Shown here in pieces: positions 8,324 through 15,161 of a DNA stretch of 15,161 nt. The notes below the pieces were generated by a model. That model did no database searches. It was not told the DNA's origin and worked only from the letters and a program-made list of their open reading frames with translations. Origin of the DNA: Stephanodiscus triporus. Lineage: Eukaryota; Bacillariophyta; Thalassiosirophyceae; Thalassiosirales; Thalassiosiraceae. The position numbers were made by a program, and so were the translations under genes. The stretch's first letter is position 1, and the number at the start of each line of letters is the position of its first letter. The stretch spans positions 1 to 15,161 of the forward strand of contig JALLAZ010000088.1 in NCBI GenBank assembly GCA_036939755.1, given 5' to 3'.

Positions 8324-9406
8324 TCACAGTGAGAAAAAGTCTAGCAGTGACGGGAAGCAAATCGATAAGGGCTCTTTGAAGAATGAGCGAATTCTACTCA
8401 AATATCCGTGTGACAAACAAAATACATCCGTCGGACTGACTGAGACGCCCCCCTCCATCTCGACGAGGAATACATCTACCTTCACTTCCAATGCCAAATC
8501 GTACCCGAGTCGCGGTACTTTTGTTAGAGATCGTATTTCGATACCTCCACCGGCCTCAACATTGTTTGTATTCTTCGCGAACTGAGGTCGCAGATCCCAC
8601 CCCCTGAAGCGAAATCGACCTCGGCTGTCTTTCTTCAGCACCCAGTCATCCAAATCATTCATGTCAAGTCTTCCCAGCAATGGATGATAACCCTCGATAT
8701 TGAGGTACATGTGTATGCCCCCCGGTCCATACGGAGGATAGTCATCAGAGCCCGGCACGAGACCACCAAAAATTCCTGGAGAACCTGGTGCGAGTGTTTC
8801 GTATTGAAAATTACCAATGACATTGGAAAATTCGCCATCCATTCCGGAGACTATTGGGACACTAGCACGGCATTCACCCTCCTCAATTCCAGAGCGTAGG
8901 GACGAAAATGTTCCATCTGGCCTTGGCTGCCAAACTTCCATCGTCGTTGTATTACGAGCGATTGGAGATGCCCCGCAGCTGTAGACATTCCCGATGACCA
9001 CCAAGGGCACCTCGTCATATGTTCCTCGCCAAAGCGGCCAATTCGCGACCTTCCAGCCTCCCGAGTTTTCGGGATGGACTTGGCACACGTTCGTTTTCAC
9101 AGGGGAATGAGGTTTATACGCCTGCGCCGTCATGCCGCGATGATAAGAGTCTTCCACCGACGACGATGCGTGTTGCATCTTTGACTGACATAGTCGTGAG
9201 TCTTTAGAGGGCTGGATAATTTCTTTTGGTCGTCGATATTTTTCGTCGTCATGACATACACCATCGGTGGCACAAGACGCTCTGTCATCGGTGTGGCCCT
9301 CATTCCGGCGTAGATCAGCTTTTACAAGCCAAGAATTCTTTACATAACACACTGCAACGACGTGGAGAAAGGCAATAAAATGAAGTGATTTGCGATGAAA
9401 CGGCAT
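8324..9406 (-). CDS. Secreted intradiol ring-cleavage dioxygenase-like protein
   Basis: The product is 360 aa in one exon. Residues 8-30 (HFIAFLHVVAVCYV core) look like a signal peptide or anchor, so it probably enters the secretory pathway. A Cys/His-containing polar stretch follows to about 120. Residues 130-250 resemble the intradiol dioxygenase beta-sandwich: VPLVVIGNVYSCGASPIARNTTTMEVWQ, then DGTFSSL, MDGEFSNVIGNFQYETLAPG, and GGIHMYLNIEGYHPLLGRLDM. True intradiol enzymes bind Fe(III) with two Tyr and two His, the latter in a HxH motif. Here the equivalent reads G-I-H (only His232 kept), and the usual Tyr after the ti.P motif is not evident. The fold assignment is therefore moderate and catalysis is doubtful. 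The last 35 residues do not look like family sequence and could reflect an unspliced 3' intron or a lineage-specific tail. It converges with the TsaD-like gene, with a 124-base gap. Confidence 0.55.
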   Translation of the reverse strand: MPFHRKSLHFIAFLHVVAVCYVKNSWLVKADLRRNEGHTDDRASCATDGVCHDDEKYRRPKEIIQPSKDSRLCQSKMQHASSSVEDSYHRGMTAQAYKPHSPVKTNVCQVHPENSGGWKVANWPLWRGTYDEVPLVVIGNVYSCGASPIARNTTTMEVWQPRPDGTFSSLRSGIEEGECRASVPIVSGMDGEFSNVIGNFQYETLAPGSPGIFGGLVPGSDDYPPYGPGGIHMYLNIEGYHPLLGRLDMNDLDDWVLKKDSRGRFRFRGWDLRPQFAKNTNNVEAGGGIEIRSLTKVPRLGYDLALEVKVDVFLVEMEGGVSVSPTDVFCLSHGYLSRIRSFFKEPLSICFPSLLDFFSL

Positions 9407-9514
9407 CTTGGCGATGTGGCTTTGATTAGAACTAACTCAAGATGAGTTTGTTGGGGAGTTGATTTCTGTGTGTACGATACTACAGCACCTTCCATTGTTG
9501 ACACAGCAAAAAGC

Positions 9515-9520
9515 AAAAAA
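9515..9520 (-). terminator. Pol III terminator of tRNA-Lys
   Basis: Six consecutive T residues on the minus strand begin 10 bases beyond the tRNA 3' end, the usual RNA polymerase III stop signal. A second T5 run follows a few bases further on. Confidence 0.75.
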
Positions 9521-9529
9521 TTGAATTTG

Positions 9530-9602
9530 CACCCAGTGTGGGGATTGAACCCACGACCACACGATTAAGAGTCGTGCGCTCTACCAGCTGAGCTAACCAG
9601 GC
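9530..9602 (-). tRNA. tRNA-Lys (anticodon CUU)
   Basis: The 73-base minus-strand cloverleaf starts GCCTGGT and ends ACTGGGT plus a G discriminator; the acceptor stem has three G-U pairs. The D arm is TAGCTCAGCTGG (box A). The anticodon stem CACGA/TCGTG encloses the loop CTCTTAA with anticodon CTT. The T arm is GTGGG-TTCAATC-CCCAC (box B). There is no intron and no encoded CCA, as expected for a nuclear eukaryotic tRNA. Confidence 0.97.
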
Positions 9603-9740
9603 AGTTGTTCATCAAGTCCAATGCTAAATATGTAAATCAATTACTTTGTAGGAGGTCGGTGTGCTTCCTCTCTTAGCGTTCATCTTGATTGGCTTTCGAG
9701 ATTACTACTTACTTACGAACACCGCGAGAAATATTATACC

Positions 9741-10052
9741 ATGACCTCGGAGGACGAAGCGAAGCAACTCGACTCAGTGACCGACAGAGTCCAGGAGAAG
9801 GAACTGGACGAATCGCGAGCGACGCAGGCCCTGGGCGCGTTGAGCGCGACGACGTCCGCGGACTCCGCGAGCAGGAGCACATTCTTCGCGAAGAAGGAGG
9901 ACGTGGGCATCATAATGGATGAGTTGGAAGTGACGGAAGACGAGGCCGTGGCGGCCTTGCGAGCGGCGGCGGCCGAGGAGGGTGAGGACGGGAAACCGCC
10001 CGAGGGGCAGCAGCTGGTGGCGGCGGCACTGAGGAGATTGGTCCTGTCGTGA
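9741..10052 (+). CDS. HYPK: HYPK, NatA-associated UBA-domain protein
   Basis: HYPK is a small ribosome-associated protein that binds and regulates the NatA N-terminal acetyltransferase. The product is 103 aa in one exon from ATG 9741. Residues 10-34 (LDSVTDRVQEKELDESRATQALGAL) match the family segment that begins LxxVTDyxEEKEi. Residues 50-73 (AKKEDVGIIMDELEVTEDEAVAAL) match the start of the C-terminal UBA-like domain. The family normally ends soon after a G-(N/D)-(V/I)-(V/I)-x-AL helix. Here an extra run EEGEDGKPPEGQQ (79-91) sits before the last helix LVAAALRRLVLS. Length is close to other HYPK proteins. It is divergent from tRNA-Lys, with 138 bases between them. I recognised it by residue pattern, not by a database search. 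Confidence 0.85.
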   Translation: MTSEDEAKQLDSVTDRVQEKELDESRATQALGALSATTSADSASRSTFFAKKEDVGIIMDELEVTEDEAVAALRAAAAEEGEDGKPPEGQQLVAAALRRLVLS

Positions 10053-10247
10053 GAAGACGACGTGCCGAATGATACCTTAGCTTCACTTTCCAGGGCACGT
10101 CACTGTCCATAATAGTAGAGTAGGTGCTGAGGAATTTAATTAGTGATTATGTCCAGCAGTCTATCATATTACGCCTGGAAAATACCCGATGCGGTGCCAA
10201 TCAATCGCAACTCGTGCGCACAACACTCACACGGCGATGTTTAATAA

Positions 10248-12148
10248 TTATTCGATCTTTCCCCTGCCCATTAACCTGAGATGGTTGATCATCTTCCCGT
10301 ACGCCACCCACAGGCTTGGCTCGCTCTGATAGGGTACTCCGTACTCCTCGCACGTTTTCTCGACGACGTCCTGGATGTAAACGTAGTTGGTGTGGCATAT
10401 CGACGGGAAGAGGTGGTGCTCGATCTGATGGGACAACCCCCCCGAGAAGTGATTCCAAAACCACGACCCCGGCGCCCAGTTCACCGACGTCTGGCACTGG
10501 ACGGCGGCCCAGTCGTTGAACGGGACCGACGGCAGTGCCCTCGTCTCGTCGCTACGGAGGATGCTCCTCTCGAACGCCTCCTCGCGCGTCCTCTCCATGG
10601 GCGTGACCCCCGTCATCGTCGTCGGCTTCCCGCGCGCATTCTTCTCCTTCTTCCCGTCGTCGTCGTCGCCGTCCCCCCCCCTGAGGTCCTTCCTGCCGTA
10701 GCTGACCCCCTCGATGACGTGATTCACGATGAACATCGTCGCGAGCAGCTCGCCGCACGCCAGGTGGCCGATGACGAACAGCGCGAGTCCTCGGGGTATA
10801 CCGTGCAGGTACATCGGCAGGGCGAGCATGTACGTCAGCGTGACGAATTTCATGATCCAGAATCGCGCGACGTTCCAGGGACTGCCGTATCGTACGGTGG
10901 CGTCGATGTGGTACAATCGCTTGCTCGTCGCGACCTCGAAGTCCTGCTGGAAGACCTTCGCCAGCGTCATGACCGCGAATAGGAAGGGGGCGTACAGGTG
11001 CTGATATCGATGATACCAGGACGGGGAGTGGAGGGGATGCATTCGCATTAGGGGGAAGGAGGAGAAGACGTCCGGGTCGGACTCCTTGAGGGGGGAGAGA
11101 GGGAGGGAGGGAGGCAGTCGTTCGGGGTGCGCGTCGGAGGGAGGATGGGCGATGATGAGATCGGCCCGTTTACCACGCGGCGGACGATGAATAAATATAT
11201 AACATACGAACGACGAAAAGCACACGATACGGTACTACCACCAACCAAGTAGTACGAACCCACCTGATCCTTCTCTTCCAACTCGCATTCCTCCCCCGCG
11301 GCCTTCCTCTCCTCCTCCACCGCGTCGAGCACGTTCGTGTACGGATGATGTCCGAGCATGTGCTGCATCTCCCACGTGAACGCCGACGCCCCGATCATGT
11401 CCATGGTCCACCCCGCGAGCTTGTTGAGTCGACTCGACCTGGCGAACGCGCCGTGGTTGCCGTCGTGCTGCACGTTCGTGCCGACGAGGGCCGCGAACGT
11501 CCCCATGGACACCGACCAGAGCGCCGCGACTGCGAAGGAGGAGGACGAATGCAGCATGCGGAGGAGGCTGTACCAGAACCCGCAAAGGAGGAAGATCGCC
11601 TTGATGCGAATCTCGGCCGATCCCCTCCTCTCCAGCCCGAGGTCCGACAGGCGTCGTACGACGCGAGATTTCAGCGTCGGGTAAAAGTCGGACGTCCACG
11701 AGTAGTAGCTACTCCCGCCGTATTCGTCGTCGGACCTCTCTTCCATCAACGTCCCTATGCGCAATTTCTCGACCAGGGACGACGGCACGCCCCGGGGATG
11801 GTACGTCTCGAACAGTATCGACGCGTCCTTCCCCGCGGACAGCAGTATCAGGTCGCCCCCGGGATGGACGGACGCGAATTTCGTGACGTCGAGGACGACG
11901 TGCCCTCCGCCGCCGCCATCATCCCCGCCGGAGGCGTCGGCGTCGGCGGCGGCCACCGCGCGGCGGTGGATCGCGCACCACGCCGAGGAGGGGGAGTTGT
12001 GCGACGCCAATTCCTTCCTCGAGACGATCCTCGTCCCTCCTCCTCCTCCCCCTCCTCCTCCCGCGGAGGTGGCGGCCGAGGCGGGGTCCGACGGCTTGAT
12101 TCCGGGGTCGACGGAGGAGGGGGGGGAGGGGTTGTTGGGCTTGCACAT
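10248..12148 (-). CDS. Cytochrome b5 fused front-end fatty-acid desaturase
   Basis: Front-end desaturases add a double bond between an existing one and the carboxyl end (delta-4, -5, -6 or -8) in ER lipids during long-chain PUFA synthesis. Exons are 12148-11264 and 11084-10248, with intron 11263-11085 (GTGGGT...TCAAG). The junction is in phase 0 and joins EEKDQ to [17 protein letters not shown], the expected family sequence; total 573 aa. The cytochrome b5 domain spans about 40-135, with heme ligands His95 (HPGGD) and His117 (FETYHP). Histidine boxes are HDGNH (228-232), HMLGHH (263-268) and QIEHH (515-519), whose Gln is the front-end signature. Three low-complexity inserts are unusual: 66-82 inside b5, 277-295 after box 2, and about 425-480 before [14 protein letters not shown]. 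Closest resemblance in motif wording is to delta-5/delta-6-like algal enzymes, but regioselectivity cannot be read from motifs. It is divergent from the Maf gene. Confidence 0.93.
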
Positions 12149-12472
12149 TACCTTCTGATATATATATTGTTGTATTATCTCGTATGTTGGGATTCTTCCG
12201 TTGTGCGCACGGGTATTGTGTGTGTGTGTGTGTGCAATGTGAGCAGAGGAGGAAGAGGAATTAGGTAGAGAGAATCTGTCTGCTGTCTCTCACAGTTGCC
12301 GCAGCCTGAGCTGGCGCTTGCGGGGTGGGTCGGCATTGGCCTTCTAATTTACTTAAATACTTATTCCCCTGTGAGATTGACTCTAATAGGAGTAAAAAGG
12401 ATCGACCACACACACTTAAACTACCCCCCCCGTTTCCGTTTTTCGCAAGTCGTCGTGGAACCGACGACTGCC
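12149..12472. other. Shared upstream region of the front-end desaturase and Maf genes
   Basis: This 324-base gap between divergent start codons must hold both promoters. It contains an (AT)n run at about 12158-12167 beside the desaturase start, a (TG)n run at about 12217-12235 and a C8 run near 12424. The open frame extending left of the Maf ATG lacks an ATG and is not taken as coding. Confidence 0.55.
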
Positions 12473-13630
12473 ATGATGAACCGGGGCCGCGGCCTCCTCT
12501 GCACCATCGTCTATTGCTGCTGCTGCCGCTTCCTCGCCCTCCCACGCGTCCGGGGTCGTCCCCTCCCGCATTTTACGGCCCCCCCGGCCGCGTTCGCTTC
12601 GTCGTCATCGTCGCGGCGCCACCACCGACGTCTCGGTAGTCCGTTCGGCGGCACCCCCTCCCCGCGGCGGTCGTCGTCGTCGTCGTCGTGCTACTGCTCG
12701 TCCTCTTCTTCCGGCGGATTCCCTCCCGAGATGTCGGGCGCGATGAAAATCGACGGTTCGTCGACGACGACGACGTCATCGTCGTCGCCGTCGTCCGCCT
12801 CCGCCGACCGGGACGACGACGAGGATCCCCTCGTCCGACGGGGCCTGCCGTCACCCCTCGTCCTGGGGAGCGCGTCCTACACCCGTCGCGCGATACTCGC
12901 GGAGATGAACGTGCGTCACGTCGCGGTGGTGCGATCCATCGACGAGCGGGGCATCGGGGATAGGTCCGGCGATCCCGGCGCGCTGGCGCTGGCGCTCGCG
13001 AACGCGAAGATGGATCGGCTCGTCGACGAGATGATTCGCGGGAACTGCGACGACGAATTGCCGCCGTCGCGTCGCGCCGATGACGACGACGACGATGACG
13101 ACGACGGCGGGGGGGGGATGGGAAGTAACAACCGCGCGACGACGACGACATCGAGGATGGGGGGGTGGACGATCCTTACGGCCGATCAGGTCGTGTCGCA
13201 CGGGGGCAGGATACTCGAGAAGCCGACGTCCGTCGAGGAGGCGCGGGCGTTCGTGTCCGGGTACGGCGACGGCGCGCCGTGCTACACGGTCGGCGCGTGC
13301 GTGCTCGCCCACCATCCGACGGGATTGCGATGCGGCGGGATCGAGGTCGCTTCGGTCCATTTCGGGCGAACGATCGCCGATCCCGATCCGCGGCACCTAG
13401 TCGATCGTTTGCTCGACGCGGGCGCGCCGATATTGGGATGCGCGGGGGGGCTGATGATCGAGCACCCGTTGGTGAGGGAGCACGTCGTCGCGATCGACGG
13501 CACCGAGGACAGCGTCATGGGACTTAGCAAGGACCTCGTGGAGAGGTTGATGGACGAGTTGAGGGAGAAGTTGGACGGGATCGGGGGGAAGGGGGGGGGG
13601 GGGGGGACGGCCCGAGCGATGTCGACGTGA
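12473..13630 (+). CDS. Maf-family nucleoside triphosphate pyrophosphatase
   Basis: Maf proteins hydrolyse non-canonical or modified nucleoside triphosphates to monophosphates, keeping them out of nucleic acids. The product is 385 aa in one exon from ATG 12473. The Maf domain runs from about 125 to 370: PLVLGSASYTRRAILAEM (128-145) is the nucleotide-binding start, ALANAKMDRLV follows at 174-184, LTADQVVSHGGRILEKP (235-251) carries the likely catalytic Asp238, and CAGGLMIEHPLV plus DGTEDSVMGLSKDLV (323-356) close the domain. An insert of about 40 residues (190-230) with a run of nine Asp and then Gly and Thr runs splits the domain before the catalytic strand. The first 120 residues are an extension: a hydrophobic Cys-rich start, then PPAAFASSSSSRRHHRR, which resembles a signal peptide followed by an AAF-type plastid leader, then Ser/Thr/Asp runs. 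A shorter start at ATG 12731 would give a cytosolic form. A 16-base G tract encodes the Gly run near the C-terminus. Confidence 0.88.
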   Translation: MMNRGRGLLCTIVYCCCCRFLALPRVRGRPLPHFTAPPAAFASSSSSRRHHRRLGSPFGGTPSPRRSSSSSSCYCSSSSSGGFPPEMSGAMKIDGSSTTTTSSSSPSSASADRDDDEDPLVRRGLPSPLVLGSASYTRRAILAEMNVRHVAVVRSIDERGIGDRSGDPGALALALANAKMDRLVDEMIRGNCDDELPPSRRADDDDDDDDDGGGGMGSNNRATTTTSRMGGWTILTADQVVSHGGRILEKPTSVEEARAFVSGYGDGAPCYTVGACVLAHHPTGLRCGGIEVASVHFGRTIADPDPRHLVDRLLDAGAPILGCAGGLMIEHPLVREHVVAIDGTEDSVMGLSKDLVERLMDELREKLDGIGGKGGGGGTARAMST

Positions 13631-14499
13631 CGCGACTCGGGTAGGACCGACATTGACATTCCCCCATCAAGAGGGCCTCGCGGACAAGTCATCCCGTGCG
13701 GGGGGGAGGGTGTTGCGTTGGAATGTTGGACCCTGAGCAACGTGGAAGGAATTACAAGTCGTTTTCACACATACTTCACCACAAGCAAAAATCTCTTAAC
13801 AAAAAAAAAAACAACCTCTCGACTGAAACAGGTCATCTTATTGTTTTGTCCAACTGCAGTTCTCTGGAGCAGCGTTGGCATTGCATAGAAGAATTGATAC
13901 AGCATCTACCTAAGTAGGTGTGCCACGAGTTAAGTGTAACAAATAGAGCAACAACTACATCCCTAAGATGGTAGAATTGAAATTGCTGTAACGACATAAA
14001 CTTGTCGCGCAATACGCGGCTGATAATCGTATGTGGTGGCGTCGGGAGTGGGTTCTCATGGCAGCCGTGGGACGACGATTGCCACCATGGTCGATGTGAA
14101 TTCGTTTTAGCAGCTTGTACCTTGACCTAATCCCATGTAGGAACTGTTATTTTTCTGCGTAACTATTGTTAAGGTCAAAATATAAGTTTTTCATTCTCTG
14201 TGTATCTATCGTATGGTATGGTAGGTACTCTTTGGTGTCATTTTTTTGTCTTCCCCAAAACTGAGCATCCACCGACCGACGGCGCAGCGAACGACGCGAC
14301 ATAGCAGTGGAGTTGGTCAGAGGTCGCCTACACAGCATCCCTCGAGAGAGAGAACCCCTCCTACATTTTGGCTGCCCCGTGGTTCTAGCTGGGCGCCTCG
14401 CTCTCTTGTCTTAGCTACGTCGTCGATAACGGCATCTTACACTAGATTGTCCTATCATTGATAGCGATAGCGAGCAAGAAACATCGAATAATCTCCGAG
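13631..14499. other. Intergenic region upstream of the VMA21-like gene
   Basis: These 869 bases separate two plus-strand genes. I find no convincing gene; open frames here are short and of random-looking composition. There is an A-rich run at about 13801-13811. The last 250 bases are GC-richer with purine-rich GA repeats (GAGAGAGAGA near 14345) and probably include the VMA21 promoter and 5' leader. No RNA gene was recognised. Confidence 0.6.
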
Positions 14500-15097
14500 A
14501 TGGGTCAGACGAAGGGATTTTCACTGTGAGTCTATGTCTTTTCATTGCTAAATTTACTCCTATCGAGTTGGAAACGAAAGTATTCGAATGGCAACCCGTC
14601 CATCAATTTTGGTTCTATTTCCCCCCAACGCAACAATCTCACCGAAGTTTTGCTCGTTCCCTTTGCCCCTTACCTTCCATCCCCCATCGATAAATTGATT
14701 GGCATGATTAATGCTCTGACGAACGAATCCAACTACTTTTGCCACGGGACTTCTCCCCGCGCAACAAAATGACGAAAAATGCGAGAGAAGCCTCCTCCAG
14801 GAGCAAAATCGAGATGTCGCGAGGAAGCTTGGGACCGCCACCCTCCTAATGTTCACCCTCCCGATAATCGCATTCTACGTCGGACTGTATTACATATTCC
14901 CCGATAAAGACGAGCCTCTCATGTGGTCGGGCGGCCTCGCGGTGATCTTCGCGAACGTCGTGGTAGCCGGGTACGTCGTTTCGGCATTTTCGGAGAAGGA
15001 CGACGACTACGACGTCGATAGTGCGCAACGGCGGGGTTTCGGGGACGGAGACTTGGCCGGTCCGCGGGTAGGAGCCTTCAAACAGCGGACTGATTGA
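14500..15097 (+). CDS. VMA21: VMA21-like V-ATPase assembly factor
   Basis: VMA21 is an ER membrane chaperone for assembly of the V-ATPase Vo sector. The predicted exons are 14500-14525 (MGQTKGFS plus two bases) and 14791-15097, with intron 14526-14790 (GTGAGT...GAGAAG), giving 110 aa, near the family range. Two membrane spans are clear: LGTATLLMFTLPIIAFYVGLYYIF and MWSGGLAVIFANVVVAGYVVSAF, with the family features of a Pro in helix 1 (LPI) and GGLAV..AN..V.GY....F in helix 2. An acidic tail follows (EKDDDYDVD) and ends FKQRTD without the dilysine ER-return signal of yeast. The acceptor is the weakest part: AAG at 14788-14790 and the AG at 14786-14787 both keep frame and differ by one residue. 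There is no ATG in the exon 2 frame upstream of TM1, so a small first exon is required. Confidence 0.8.
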
Positions 15098-15138
15098 TAA
15101 AACATGACGATTGGGACATCGTCGACTCGGCGGGCGAC

Positions 15139-15161
15139 GGGGGGGGGGGGGGGCGGGGGGG
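15139..15161. repeat. Poly-G tract at the window edge
   Basis: A 15-base G run is followed by one C and seven more G, downstream of the VMA21-like stop codon. Similar runs occur at 5117-5129, 5557-5568 and 13591-13606. It is a homopolymer repeat and may be miscounted in assembly. Confidence 0.8.

Noticed and set aside
11345..12268. 307-residue plus-strand open frame
   Set aside because: It is antisense to exon 1 of the front-end desaturase, which has clear b5 and histidine-box motifs.
12296..12472. Upstream extension of the Maf frame
   Set aside because: It has no ATG, overlaps microsatellite-rich spacer and adds no family sequence.
12573..13396. Minus-strand Arg/Ser-rich open frames
   Set aside because: They are shadows of the Maf gene produced by high GC and trinucleotide runs.
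13696..14461. Short open frames and possible small RNA between the Maf and VMA21-like genes
   Set aside because: No family residues, no snRNA or snoRNA boxes and no convincing fold could be identified by eye.

Overview
The window is nuclear DNA from a photosynthetic stramenopile, most likely a diatom. The evidence is a secreted-plastid leader with an 'AAF' cleavage motif on a CP12-like protein, a cytochrome-b5 front-end fatty-acid desaturase of the type used for long-chain polyunsaturated fatty acids, short spliceosomal introns, a nuclear tRNA-Lys with internal Pol III boxes, and GC-rich compact genes. The species cannot be named from this sequence.

Layout, left to right. (1) 1-1879, minus: a three-exon gene of unknown function that runs off the left edge. 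I reconstructed it by joining three open segments across two phase-matched introns. It carries in-frame tandem repeats, and its second intron is packed with a 13-base dyad (ATTCA-N3-TGAAT). (2) 1880-3351: AT-rich spacer with a foldback, MITE-like element at about 2527-2679 and a 32-base tandem duplication. It ends in a cluster of five TGACG motifs just upstream of the next gene. (3) 3352-4531, plus, three exons: acyl-CoA delta-9 (stearoyl-CoA type) desaturase, 332 aa. (4) 5137-5920, minus, two exons: plastid-targeted CP12-like protein of 203 aa with two copies of the AWD_VEEL-type motif around a coiled-coil-like stretch. (5) 6445-8199, plus, two exons: TsaD/Kae1/Qri7-family tRNA t6A enzyme with a probable mitochondrial presequence. 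(6) 8324-9406, minus: secreted protein resembling intradiol ring-cleavage dioxygenases, with apparent loss of metal ligands. (7) 9530-9602, minus: tRNA-Lys(CUU). (8) 9741-10052, plus: HYPK, the small NatA-associated protein. (9) 10248-12148, minus, two exons: cytochrome-b5 front-end desaturase, 573 aa. (10) 12473-13630, plus: Maf-family nucleotide pyrophosphatase with a long N-terminal extension. (11) 14500-15097, plus, two exons: VMA21-like V-ATPase assembly factor.

Most recognised genes are housekeeping: lipid desaturation, Calvin-cycle regulation, tRNA modification, N-terminal acetylation, nucleotide sanitation and V-ATPase assembly. Two desaturases acting at different stages of fatty-acid modification lie about 6 kb apart, but nothing shows they are co-regulated. 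Three divergent pairs share short upstream regions: CP12/TsaD, tRNA-Lys/HYPK and front-end desaturase/Maf. Seven of the eight introns begin GTG and half end in AAG. In-frame trinucleotide expansions (Asp, Gly and Ser runs) interrupt otherwise conserved enzymes. I see no gene cluster that convincingly forms a new multi-gene system. The least explained parts are the left-hand gene with its dyad-filled intron, the duplicated CP12 and the ligand-depleted dioxygenase-like protein.
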